Assembly (NCBI RefSeq): GCF_910587525.1
Contig: NZ_CAJULS010000113.1
Location: 1 to 7,703, forward strand
Origin: an uncultured Oscillibacter sp.
GTDB taxonomy: Bacteria > Bacillota > Clostridia > Oscillospirales > Oscillospiraceae
Direction: 5' to 3'
Length of the DNA: 7,703 bases
Positions 1 through 5,730 of the stretch are shown one piece after another. Position numbers and translations under genes: made by a program. How positions within the stretch are numbered: position 1 is the first letter of the stretch; the number at the start of each line of letters is the position of its first letter. The notes beneath the pieces are model-generated. The model worked only from the letters and a program-made list of their open reading frames with translations. It made no database searches and was not told the origin of the DNA.

Positions 1-4
1 AAAT

Positions 5-33
5 TTAATAATTTTTTTCTGCAAAATCAGCAA
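5..33 (-). promoter_or_regulatory. weak candidate promoter reading leftward out of the window
   Basis: On the minus strand TTGCTG (28-33) is followed after 17 nt by TATTAA (5-10) in a very AT-rich stretch (1-60) that holds no credible gene. It would serve a gene to the left of the window. AT-rich DNA gives such matches by chance, so this is only a suggestion. Confidence 0.25.
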
Positions 34-71
34 AAGTTTACTTGACTCATTATTTGCAGCGAGATGGCGTC

Positions 72-104
72 AAAAAAGGAGGAACGTATGATCCGTTCCT
101 CCTT
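72..104 (-). terminator. rho-independent terminator of the chromate transporter operon
   Basis: An 11-bp perfect stem (AAGGAGGAACG at 76-86 against CGTTCCTCCTT at 94-104) with a 7-nt loop is followed on the minus strand by a run of six T (72-77, partly inside the stem). It lies 13 bp beyond the stop codon of the second chromate transporter gene. There is no T-run on the plus-strand side, so it works in the minus direction only. Confidence 0.85.
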
Positions 105-117
105 GGAAAGAGCCCGC

Positions 118-675
118 TTACCCCGCCAGAAGCTGCGGCAGGACCAGCCGCACAATGCCGCAGGCTGTCCCCATGGCCAGCATAAACAGCATGGGGGAGG
201 GTTTCCAACGGCGGTACGCAATCAGGCCGCCGCAAAAAAGGGCTGCGGACAGGAAAATAAGACCGGACCCGCCGGAGTGCAGCGCGTTTTTCACGATTAC
301 CAGACCGCCGTTGACGATCACGCCGGTCACGGCTGCCCGCAGGGCTTTCAGGGTATACTGCCAGCGCGCATTTTTTCGCAGACGGTCGTTTGTCCGGGAG
401 ATCAGAAAGGAGATCAGGCACCCGGGCAGGATGCAGGCGCAGGTGGCCGTCACTGCGCCGGAGATGCCGTAGAGGCTCATTCCCACAAAGGATGCGGCGT
501 TGACGGCAATAGGGCCCGGGGTCATCTCCGCGATGGCCATAAGATCCACCAAGGTTTCGGCTGTCAACCAGCCCAGCTTGTCCACGATCTCCGCCTGAAT
601 CAGGGAGATGGCCGAGAGGCCGCCGCCGATGCTGAAGAGGCCGATATACAGAAAGTGAAGCGCCAGCGCGATCAT
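118..675 (-). CDS. chromate transporter family protein, half-size subunit (second gene of pair)
   Basis: This is a 185-aa CHR-family (chromate ion transporter) membrane protein. Family members take part in export of chromate or a related oxyanion across the cytoplasmic membrane; the substrate here is inferred from family only. Visible family motifs are the glycine-rich segment IGGGLSAISLIQ (residues 16-27), the KLGWLT turn (33-38) and MTPGPIAVNAA (51-61), followed by several long hydrophobic segments up to the C-terminus. Long-form CHR proteins of about 400 aa carry two such domains in one chain. Here each domain is a separate gene, so this product probably pairs with the protein encoded just upstream. 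The ATG at 673-675 overlaps the upstream TGA by 4 bp, which implies translational coupling. A GGAGAGG-like ribosome binding site lies before the ATG. The gene is the last of its operon and a strong terminator follows. Confidence 0.9.
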   Translation of the reverse strand: MIALALHFLYIGLFSIGGGLSAISLIQAEIVDKLGWLTAETLVDLMAIAEMTPGPIAVNAASFVGMSLYGISGAVTATCACILPGCLISFLISRTNDRLRKNARWQYTLKALRAAVTGVIVNGGLVIVKNALHSGGSGLIFLSAALFCGGLIAYRRWKPSPMLFMLAMGTACGIVRLVLPQLLAG

Positions 676-1217
676 GTCACACCTCTCCCAGCCATCAGCC
701 AGCCTAGAGCGGCGCCGCCTGCCAGCAGCCAGACAGTGCCGGCGCCTGTAGCCAGAGACAGCAGGAATACAACAACCATCACCGCCGTCCGCGGACGGTC
801 TCCCCCGCGGAGAACCTCAGCCGCCATGGCGGCCGCCGCGTCAGCAACCACAACGGCCACTGCCAGGCGCAGCCCATACAGCAGTGCGGCAATGACAGGG
901 CTGGCGGAAAAGGCGTCATAGCAAAGGGAGATGACGGCGAGAATCGCCAGCGGCGGGATGATAGTGCCCAATACGCCGCACAGAGCCCCGGCGGCCCCCG
1001 CCATTTGAGCTCCCACCTGTACTGCCACGTTGACTGTCACCGCGCCGGGGGAGGCCCGGGCGAAGGCTGTCATGTCCAAAATTTCCTCCTCGGTCAGCCA
1101 TCCCAATTCCTCCGCGAACCGGCGCTGCATCAGGGGGATGATGACAAACCCGCCCCCGAAGGTTAGGCCGCTGAGGACCAGCATGGAGGTAAACAGCTTC
1201 CAGCAGATCTTTCCCAT
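672..1217 (-). CDS. chromate transporter family protein, half-size subunit (first gene of pair)
   Basis: This is a 181-aa CHR-family membrane protein. It shows the paired family motifs FGGGFVIIPLMQ (residues 20-31), ELGWLTEEE (37-45) and ASPGAVTVNVA (55-65), then alternating hydrophobic segments consistent with about five to six membrane spans. It is a diverged sister of the downstream protein and probably forms a two-chain transporter with it. The ATG at 1217 is chosen because AAGGAAG lies 8 nt upstream; an in-frame TTG at 1241 would add eight polar residues and has no better ribosome binding site. The gene faces away from a LysR-type regulator, the usual arrangement for regulator and target. 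No good sigma-A promoter was found on its own strand, which would fit activator-dependent expression (inference). Chromate as substrate is not shown by the sequence. Confidence 0.88.
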   Translation of the reverse strand: MGKICWKLFTSMLVLSGLTFGGGFVIIPLMQRRFAEELGWLTEEEILDMTAFARASPGAVTVNVAVQVGAQMAGAAGALCGVLGTIIPPLAILAVISLCYDAFSASPVIAALLYGLRLAVAVVVADAAAAMAAEVLRGGDRPRTAVMVVVFLLSLATGAGTVWLLAGGAALGWLMAGRGVT

Positions 1218-1255
1218 TCTTCCCACTTCCTTTGTCTCCAATTTACACCATAAAG

Positions 1256-1283
1256 TTGCATTTTGGAAATACTATGATATAAT
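1256..1283 (+). promoter_or_regulatory. sigma-A-type promoter of the lysR gene
   Basis: TTGCAT (1256-1261) and a perfect TATAAT (1278-1283) are 16 bp apart. The predicted start near 1290 leaves a short leader of about 30 nt before the GTG at 1322. The -10 box lies inside the palindrome at 1272-1294, so a protein bound there would block this promoter. Confidence 0.7.
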
Positions 1284-1294
1284 ATATATCATAG
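1272..1294. promoter_or_regulatory. palindromic operator in the divergent chr-lysR intergenic region
   Basis: CTATGATATA (1272-1281) and TATATCATAG (1285-1294) are perfect inverted repeats separated by 3 nt. LysR-type regulators usually bind AT-rich interrupted dyads (T-N11-A type) between themselves and a divergent target gene, which matches this position. The site covers the -10 box of the lysR promoter and is about 55 bp upstream of the chromate transporter start codon. Autorepression plus activation of the transporter is the simplest reading, but it is inference. Confidence 0.65.
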
Positions 1295-1321
1295 CTGTTT
1301 TCTTATAAAGGGGGGGAGAGT

Positions 1322-2197
1322 GTGACTCTGCGCCATCTGCGTATTTTTCTGGCGGTGTGCCGGGAGGGTTCCGCCACCGCCGCCGCGGAGAAGCTGTACA
1401 TCGCCCAGCCCACTGTCAGCGTGGCGATCCGGGAGCTGGAGAGCCACTACAAAGTCACCCTGTTTGACCGGATCGGGCGGCGGCTGTTTCTCACCGACGC
1501 CGGGGAACAGATGCGGTCTTATGCCCAGCACATCGTGGCCCTGCTGGACGAGATGGAGGCCCGCTCCCAGGATTGGGAGGAGACCGGTACCCTGCGGCTG
1601 GGCAGCAGCATCACCATCGGCACTGTGCAGCTGCCCGGGATTACGGCACGGCTCCAGGAGCTGTATCCAAAGCTGCGGATCGAGGTGATGATCTGCAACT
1701 CCGACACCGTGGAGGCAGCCATTCTGGACAATGAGATCGACCTGGGACTGATCGAGGGGGAGTGCCATCACGAAAAGCTGGCGGATATTCTGCTGGGCGG
1801 GGATGAGCTGGTGTTCCTATGCCACCCGGAGCACCCTTTCGCAGGGCGTTCCGTTGCTGCGGGGCGTCTGAATGAGGAGCCCTTTCTCTTCCGGGAACGG
1901 GGCAGCGCCGGACGGGATCTGGTGGAGTCCACTTTGAAGGCCAGCGGGGTGGAGCCGAGGCCTCTGTGGCAGAGCATCAGTACCCAGACCCTGGTCAGCG
2001 GCGTGGCGGAGGGCCTGGGGGTGGCGGTGCTGCCGCTGTCACTGGTCCGTCCCGCTCTGGACAGAGGCAGTGTGAGCCAGTTCTGGGTGGAGGGAATTCG
2101 CTTCACCCGGCGCTTCCGCCTGCTCTACCACAGGAATAAGTACCTGACGCGGCCTATGGAGGCCATGATCCGCCTCTGCCGGGAGACCTGGGCGTGA
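1322..2197 (+). CDS. LysR-family transcriptional regulator
   Basis: This is a 291-aa LysR-type regulator of usual length. Residues 1-60 form the winged helix-turn-helix (LRHLRIFLAVCREGS, the AAEKLYIAQPTVSVAIRELE recognition region, then LFDRIGRRLFLTDAG). A linker helix follows, and residues from about 90 to 290 form the periplasmic-binding-protein-like effector domain (GTLRLGSS at its start, LGVAVLPLSLV near the C-terminus). The start is GTG at 1322, giving the family's typical MTLRHLRIF beginning, preceded by a G-rich GGGGGAG ribosome binding site. It is divergent from the two chromate transporter genes, so it most likely controls them and itself through the palindrome in the gap. The effector-domain sequence resembles the CysL/CbbR-like branch, but the inducer cannot be read from sequence. 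A hairpin terminator follows at 2254-2278. Confidence 0.93.
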   Translation: MTLRHLRIFLAVCREGSATAAAEKLYIAQPTVSVAIRELESHYKVTLFDRIGRRLFLTDAGEQMRSYAQHIVALLDEMEARSQDWEETGTLRLGSSITIGTVQLPGITARLQELYPKLRIEVMICNSDTVEAAILDNEIDLGLIEGECHHEKLADILLGGDELVFLCHPEHPFAGRSVAAGRLNEEPFLFRERGSAGRDLVESTLKASGVEPRPLWQSISTQTLVSGVAEGLGVAVLPLSLVRPALDRGSVSQFWVEGIRFTRRFRLLYHRNKYLTRPMEAMIRLCRETWA

Positions 2198-2221
2198 TGT
2201 TTATTCGCTGCAGTACAAGTC

Positions 2222-2234
2222 TGCCGATTCGGCA
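2222..2234 (+). other. short hairpin after lysR
   Basis: TGCCG (2222-2226) and CGGCA (2230-2234) form a 5-bp stem with a 3-nt loop, followed by the AT-rich AATTTATAATT. It has no clean T-run, so it is at best an accessory terminator before the better hairpin at 2254-2278. Confidence 0.3.
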
Positions 2235-2253
2235 AATTTATAATTCGAGTTTG

Positions 2254-2278
2254 AAAAAAGCGGACGGGCCGCATTTTT
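2254..2278 (+). terminator. probable rho-independent terminator of lysR
   Basis: An A-run (2254-2259), GCGG (2260-2263), a 5-nt loop, CCGC (2269-2272), one unpaired A and five T (2274-2278) give a short GC stem extended by A-T pairs. It lies 57 bp after the lysR stop, just before the mrnC promoter. The near-symmetric A and T runs could let it act in both directions. The GC part is only 4 bp, so strength is uncertain. Confidence 0.55.
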
Positions 2279-2280
2279 GA

Positions 2281-2310
2281 TTGCCCAATCTCCGGGAAAC
2301 GTGGTATACT
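2281..2310 (+). promoter_or_regulatory. promoter of the mrnC-rqcH operon
   Basis: TATACT (2305-2310) is preceded by TG one base upstream, making an extended -10. TTGCCC (2281-2286) lies 18 bp upstream as a fair -35. The predicted start near 2317 gives a leader of about 30 nt before the mrnC ATG at 2346. It sits directly downstream of the lysR terminator, as expected for a new transcription unit. Confidence 0.7.
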
Positions 2311-2345
2311 GCTGTAAAATTGTGCTTTTGACAAAGGAGAACCCT

Positions 2346-2762
2346 ATGGAGAACTACTTTGAACCCTGCCTCGCCCCGGACCAGCTCCGGGCCATGAGCT
2401 CCATCGGCCTTGCCCACATCGGGGACGCCGTGTTTGAGATTCTGGCCCGCACCTGGCTCTGCGCCCACGGCAGGGCCACCGGAAGGGGGCTGCACCAGGC
2501 CGCCATCCGCCTGGTGTGCGCCGAGTCCCAGGCCCGGCGGGCGGAGCGGATTCTGCCCATGCTGACAGAAGAGGAGGCGGCGGTGTTCCGCCGGGGCCGT
2601 AACGCCCACGTCCACACCGTCCCAGGCCACGCCAGCCGGGCCCAGTACGGTGAGGCCACAGCCCTGGAAGCCCTGCTGGGCTGGCTGTACCTCAGCGGAC
2701 AGCGGGAGCGGGTCAACCAGCTCTTTTGCGAGATGATGGAGGAGGAAGTGCCATGCCGTTAG
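2346..2762 (+). CDS. mrnC: Mini-ribonuclease 3 (23S rRNA maturation)
   Basis: This is a 138-aa Mini-RNase III: an RNase III catalytic domain with no double-stranded-RNA-binding domain. In Firmicutes this enzyme, as a dimer, trims both ends of 23S precursor rRNA in the assembling 50S subunit. Visible signatures are LAHIGDAVFE (residues 22-31, with D27 the likely catalytic acid), RRGRNAHVHTVP (82-93) and the second acidic motif YGEATALEALLGWLYL (101-116, with E108 the likely metal ligand). Length and motif order match the family. The ATG at 2346 is chosen for its AAAGGAGA ribosome binding site 5 nt upstream; an in-frame TTG at 2277 lies upstream of the promoter -10 box and can be excluded. Its last codons overlap the start of rqcH by 10 bp, so the two genes are almost certainly co-transcribed and translationally coupled. 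Confidence 0.93.
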   Translation: MENYFEPCLAPDQLRAMSSIGLAHIGDAVFEILARTWLCAHGRATGRGLHQAAIRLVCAESQARRAERILPMLTEEEAAVFRRGRNAHVHTVPGHASRAQYGEATALEALLGWLYLSGQRERVNQLFCEMMEEEVPCR

Positions 2763-4492
2763 ACGCGATCTGCTTGCAGGCGGTGGTGGAGGAGCTGCGG
2801 CCCCAGCTGCTGGGCCTGCGCATCGACAAGGTGCAGCAGCCCGCCCGGGACCAGGTGATTTTGTTGCTGCGGGGCCGGCGGCTGCTGCTGAATGCCGGGG
2901 CCAATGCCCCCCGTATTCAGCTGACAGAGATCGTCCGGGACAACCCGGCGGAGCCGCCCATGTTCTGTATGCTGCTGCGCAAGCACCTGACCGGGGCAAA
3001 GATCGCAGGTCTTGCCCAGCCGCCCCTGGAACGGCTGGTCCGGCTGGAGCTGGACGTCACCGACGACTTCGGCCGTCCCGGCCGCAGGACATTGGTGCTG
3101 GAGGCCATGGGCCGCCGGTCCAACCTGATATTGCTGGACGGGGAGGGGCGGATCATCGAATGTCTTCGCCGGGTGGACGCGGAGATGTCCGCCCAGCGCC
3201 AGGTGCTGCCGGGGCTGTACTACGAGCCCCCTGCCGCCGGAGACCGTCTCGTTGTGATCGAGGAGACGGAGGAAGGCTTTTATGAAAAGCTCTCCGCCGC
3301 CAACCCCGAGCGGCGGATCGACGCCTTTTTGCTGGATCATTATTTCGGCATTTCCCCCCTCATGGCCCGGGAGCTGGCCTTCCGGGCGGCAGGCGAGACG
3401 GACAGCCGTCTCTGCGCCCTGAAGGACGGGGCGGCGCTGTGGCGGGAGGTGGGATCGTTTCTCTCCGCCGTGCGGGAGAGCCGCTTCACCCCCGTCTGTC
3501 TCAGGCGGGAGGGCCGGCCGGCGGAGTTCTCCTGCCTGCCCGTCGCCCAGTACGGTGCCGCCATGGAGACGGAGACCTACGGCAGCTTCTCCCAGCTGCT
3601 GGACGCCTTCTACGAGGCCCGGGAGCAGCAGGAGCGGACACGCCAGCGGGGGGCGGATCTGATCCGTACCGCCTCCACTGCCCGGGACCGCCTGCGGCGG
3701 AAGCTCAGTCAGCAGGAGAAGGACTATGCCGAGACCCAAAACCGGGACCAGCTCCGAATCTGCGGCGACCTCATTACCGCCAACCTTTACCGCATGGAGC
3801 GGGGGCAGGGCAGGCTGGTGTGTGAGAACTACTATGACGAGGCGGGGGGCGAGGCCGTCATCCAGCTGGACCCGCTGCTCACCCCTCAGCAGAACGCCGC
3901 CAAATACTACAAGCGCTACACCAAGGCCAAAACTGCCGAGCGGTATCTCCGAGAGCAGATGGCCGCTGCCCGCCGGGACCTGGAGTATCTGGAGAGTGTG
4001 CTGGAGGAGATCGGGCTGGCAGAAACGGAGCAGGACTTCCTGGACATCCGGAGCGAGCTGCGGGAGGCGGGTTTTCTGAAAAAGCAGGGGAAGAAGGAGA
4101 CCCGCCAGCGTCCGGCGAAGCCCCGGGAGTTTCGCACCAGCGGCGGTTTCCAGGTGCTGGTGGGACGGAACAACCGACAGAACGACCGCCTGACGCTGAA
4201 AGAGGCGGACCACCGGGATATCTGGCTCCACACGCAGAAGCTCCACGGCTCTCACGTGATTCTCCGCACCGGCGGACAGGCCGTAGGGGAAGACGATCTG
4301 GTGGAGGCCGCCAAGCTGGCGGCCTGGTACTCCCAGGCCCGGGAGAGCGGCAATGTGCCTGTGGACTATGTGCAGGTGAGGTATGTAAAAAAACCCGCAG
4401 GGGCCCGGCCGGGCATGGTGGTCTATACCGGGCATCAGACCGTGAATGTGACTCCGGAGGAGGCGCTGGTGAAGCGGCTGAAAATTCGGTAG
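2753..4492 (+). CDS. rqcH: RqcH (NFACT / Rqc2 homologue), ribosome quality control factor
   Basis: This is a 579-aa RqcH protein, formerly annotated as a fibronectin-binding protein (FbpA/YloA). RqcH binds 50S subunits blocked by peptidyl-tRNA, recruits tRNA-Ala and adds C-terminal alanine tails that mark stalled peptides for degradation. Domains in order: NFACT-N (residues 1 to about 270, with the MPLDAICLQAVVEEL start and GRRSNLILLDGEGRII), a charged, coiled-coil-rich middle (about 285-435) and the NFACT-R domain (about 455-560). NFACT-R carries FQVLVGRNNRQND and DIWLHTQKLHGSHVIL, with D489, W491 and H493. The ATG at 2753 is chosen because GGAGGAAG precedes it and the family begins at this point; an in-frame ATG at 2726 inside mrnC would add nine odd residues. 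ER at 93-94 seems to stand where Bacillus RqcH has the functionally important D97-R98. No terminator is seen after it. Confidence 0.94.
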   Translation: MPLDAICLQAVVEELRPQLLGLRIDKVQQPARDQVILLLRGRRLLLNAGANAPRIQLTEIVRDNPAEPPMFCMLLRKHLTGAKIAGLAQPPLERLVRLELDVTDDFGRPGRRTLVLEAMGRRSNLILLDGEGRIIECLRRVDAEMSAQRQVLPGLYYEPPAAGDRLVVIEETEEGFYEKLSAANPERRIDAFLLDHYFGISPLMARELAFRAAGETDSRLCALKDGAALWREVGSFLSAVRESRFTPVCLRREGRPAEFSCLPVAQYGAAMETETYGSFSQLLDAFYEAREQQERTRQRGADLIRTASTARDRLRRKLSQQEKDYAETQNRDQLRICGDLITANLYRMERGQGRLVCENYYDEAGGEAVIQLDPLLTPQQNAAKYYKRYTKAKTAERYLREQMAAARRDLEYLESVLEEIGLAETEQDFLDIRSELREAGFLKKQGKKETRQRPAKPREFRTSGGFQVLVGRNNRQNDRLTLKEADHRDIWLHTQKLHGSHVILRTGGQAVGEDDLVEAAKLAAWYSQARESGNVPVDYVQVRYVKKPAGARPGMVVYTGHQTVNVTPEEALVKRLKIR

Positions 4493-4503
4493 GAGGGAAA
4501 CAT

Positions 4504-4542
4504 ATGTCCATGGCTCTTGGGGTCAATCTGGACCGGTATTAG
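4504..4542 (+). other. 12-codon mini-ORF with strong ribosome binding site after rqcH
   Basis: AGGAGGG (4491-4497) overlaps the rqcH stop codon and precedes an ATG at 4504 by 6 nt, an ideal arrangement for translation in the rqcH operon. The frame reads MSMALGVNLDRY and stops at TAG (4540-4542). It could be a real tiny peptide, a leader peptide, or the surviving 5' end of a deleted gene. The rest of the gap up to 4589 shows no hairpin or promoter that I can support. The peptide is not recognised. Confidence 0.3.
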
Positions 4543-4589
4543 CGTGCCCCGCTGTTCAGACTGGAACAATTTGAATAACGGAGGAGACT

Positions 4590-5165
4590 ATGCTGAAATT
4601 GAATAAGAGCTGCGCTTTGCTGGTTATCGATATCCAGCAGGCGGACTTTGTGGAAATGAAAGAGGGAAACCGCGACGATCTGGAATGGGCATGTATCCGG
4701 AACGCCAGACGGGTGCTGGATGTATTTCGGGCCAGAAAGCTGCCGGTTATCCAGATCAGGGAGGTCCACAGGCCGGACATGGTGGACTTCGGACGGGAGC
4801 TGGACGGCTCCGAGGGGGTCCACTGTATCGAGACCTCTCCGTTGACGGATTATGCGGAGCTGACTTACCCGGTTGAAGGGGAATACCTGATCTCCAAGCG
4901 CCGGTACAGCGCTTTCTTCGGCACAGATCTGGAGATTTTGTTGAAGGGTCTACGTGTTTAAACGCTTTATCTCGTCGGCGGATTGACAGACGTCTGCATC
5001 CACTATACGGCGGTGGACGCCCACCAGCACGACTACCATATCAGGGTGGTAACGGACGCCGTAGCTGGTTCCAGCGAGGATGCCCACCGGTACGCACTGC
5101 GGGCTGTTCAGTATTTACAGAGGGATGCTCTGGTGACTGTGGAAGATGTAGAGAGTGCCCAATGA
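4590..5165 (+). pseudogene. isochorismatase-family cysteine hydrolase, interrupted by in-frame TAA
   Basis: The reading frame from ATG 4590 (ribosome binding site GGAGGAG just upstream) to TGA 5163-5165 would encode 191 aa, the usual size for an isochorismatase-like hydrolase. These cytosolic enzymes cleave amide or vinyl-ether bonds (nicotinamidase, N-carbamoyl hydrolases, isochorismatase) with an Asp-Lys-Cys triad. D14 lies in LLVIDIQQADF, K103 in ISKRRYSAFFG, and C136 in LVGGLTDVCIHYTAVDAH. A single TAA at 4959-4961 (codon 124) interrupts it with no frame change: both sides lie in the same frame and join smoothly across the stop. The product would be a 123-aa peptide (4590-4961) lacking the catalytic cysteine, so the gene is probably dead. 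The downstream part has no convincing start. The exact substrate cannot be called. Other possibilities are a recent mutation in this strain, a sequencing error, or suppression. Confidence 0.85.
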
Positions 5166-5187
5166 GAACCGGAGGTAAAAGAAAGCG

Positions 5188-5220
5188 AAAGAGGGAGCGC
5201 CGTGATGGCGCTCCCTCTTT
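5188..5220. terminator. bidirectional rho-independent terminator between convergent genes
   Basis: AAAGAGGGAGCGCC (5188-5201) and GGCGCTCCCTCTTT (5207-5220) are a perfect 14-bp stem with the 5-nt loop GTGAT. The stem ends in AAA/TTT and further T-rich DNA follows on both strands. It lies 22 bp after the hydrolase stop and 2 bp after the stop of the opposing DUF378 gene, so it serves both. Confidence 0.92.
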
Positions 5221-5222
5221 AT

Positions 5223-5444
5223 TCAGGCCGTGTAAGGCGTCCGTTCTTCCTCGCTGTCTCGGAACAGCAGCGTGGCGCACCACAGACCCGCGGCGCCTAC
5301 CAGGGTGTAGATGACCCGGGACAGCACAGCAGCCGGGCCGCCGCACAGGAAGGCCACGCAGTCGAAGCCGAACAGGCCCACGCTGCCCCAGTTCAGAGCG
5401 CCGATGACCGCCAGGGTCAGCGCAATCTTGTCAATAATGACCAT
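5223..5444 (-). CDS. DUF378 family small membrane protein
   Basis: This is a 73-aa protein of the DUF378 family, whose function is unknown. The family signature is visible at the N-terminus: IDKIALTLAVIGALNWGSVGLFGFD (residues 4-28), in which ALNWG is strongly conserved. Two hydrophobic segments, about residues 6-27 and 40-61, predict a two-span inner-membrane protein. The charged tail FRDSEEERTPYTA would be cytosolic or external depending on orientation. The start ATG at 5442-5444 has an ideal AAGGAGGT ribosome binding site (plus-strand 5451-5458) with 6 nt spacing. It stands alone on the minus strand, converging with the broken hydrolase and sharing its terminator. No clear promoter was found upstream. 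Confidence 0.9.
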   Translation of the reverse strand: MVIIDKIALTLAVIGALNWGSVGLFGFDCVAFLCGGPAAVLSRVIYTLVGAAGLWCATLLFRDSEEERTPYTA

Positions 5445-5465
5445 GGGAATACCTCCTTCGGACCG

Positions 5466-5482
5466 CCGGCGAAAAACGCCGG
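5466..5482. other. small GC hairpin upstream of the DUF378 gene
   Basis: CCGGCG (5466-5471) and CGCCGG (5477-5482) form a 6-bp stem with an AAAAA loop. It would lie in the 5' leader of the DUF378 mRNA, 7 nt upstream of its ribosome binding site. It has no T-run on either strand, so it is not a typical terminator. It might stabilise the short mRNA or influence translation (inference). Confidence 0.35.
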
Positions 5483-5490
5483 TGATGCCA

Positions 5491-5682
5491 CGGTTAGTCT
5501 GTCCCGGAGAGCGGGCTTTATGCTGGGGAAAATTTTAGTGTGTAGTTCACGGATCTTGCCGACCAGCTCCGGAACGAGCTGCATCGCATAGCTCATCCCG
5601 CAGGCATACAGCGTCAGAATCTTTTTTCCACTCCGCGTTCCGACTGTCCAATTACAATATAAAACTTGCCCTGGGTTTTCAT
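5491..5682 (-). pseudogene. possible decayed or frameshifted small ORF of unknown function
   Basis: On the minus strand an ATG at 5680-5682 with AAGGTGG 8 nt upstream starts MKTQGKFYIVIGQSERGVEK, then reaches a stop at 5614-5616. One frame back, beginning inside a six-A run (plus-strand T-run 5622-5627), the sequence stays open and reads KKILTLYACGMSYAMQLV and on through about 60 codons into the DUF378 gene. Adding one A to the run, or a -1 slip there, would join them into one protein. The residue mix looks more protein-like than the usual shadow frames, but I recognise no family. The left edge is arbitrary. The kinase promoter overlaps its start region, which supports decay. It could still be chance. 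Confidence 0.3.
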
Positions 5683-5695
5683 GGCAGAATCCACC

Positions 5696-5724
5696 TTGTA
5701 TTTTTGGGAAAAATGTCGTATGAT
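5696..5724 (+). promoter_or_regulatory. sigma-A-type promoter of the nucleoside kinase gene
   Basis: TTGTAT (5696-5701) and TATGAT (5719-5724) are separated by exactly 17 bp, close to the sigma-A consensus, in an AT-rich pocket of otherwise GC-rich DNA. A start near 5731 would give a leader of about 130 nt before the ATG at 5864. Confidence 0.72.
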
Positions 5725-5730
5725 ATAGTC

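Noticed and set aside
64..921. 285-codon plus-strand open frame over the chromate transporter genes
   Set aside because: The minus-strand frames carry clear CHR motifs and membrane segments. This one is low-complexity, rich in A, T, R and Q, and spans both minus-strand genes and their terminator.
2277..2345. longer N-terminus for Mini-RNase III from TTG 2277
   Set aside because: It would lie upstream of the promoter -10 box at 2305-2310, and the ATG at 2346 has a strong ribosome binding site and matches the family start.
2759..4435. 558-codon minus-strand open frame opposite rqcH
   Set aside because: It is a shadow of rqcH. Its composition is dominated by G, L, P, Q and H and no family motif is seen.
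4959..4961. selenocysteine or pyrrolysine recoding in the hydrolase
   Set aside because: The codon is TAA, not TGA or TAG, and the position is not the catalytic cysteine, which is present as TGC at codon 136.
4983..5165. separate 60-aa gene from TTG 4983
   Set aside because: It begins at a conserved Leu inside the hydrolase fold with no ribosome binding site. It is the same frame as the upstream part and is the tail of the broken gene.
5466..5482. terminator for the frameshifted minus-strand ORF
   Set aside because: The 6-bp stem has no T-run after it on the minus strand.
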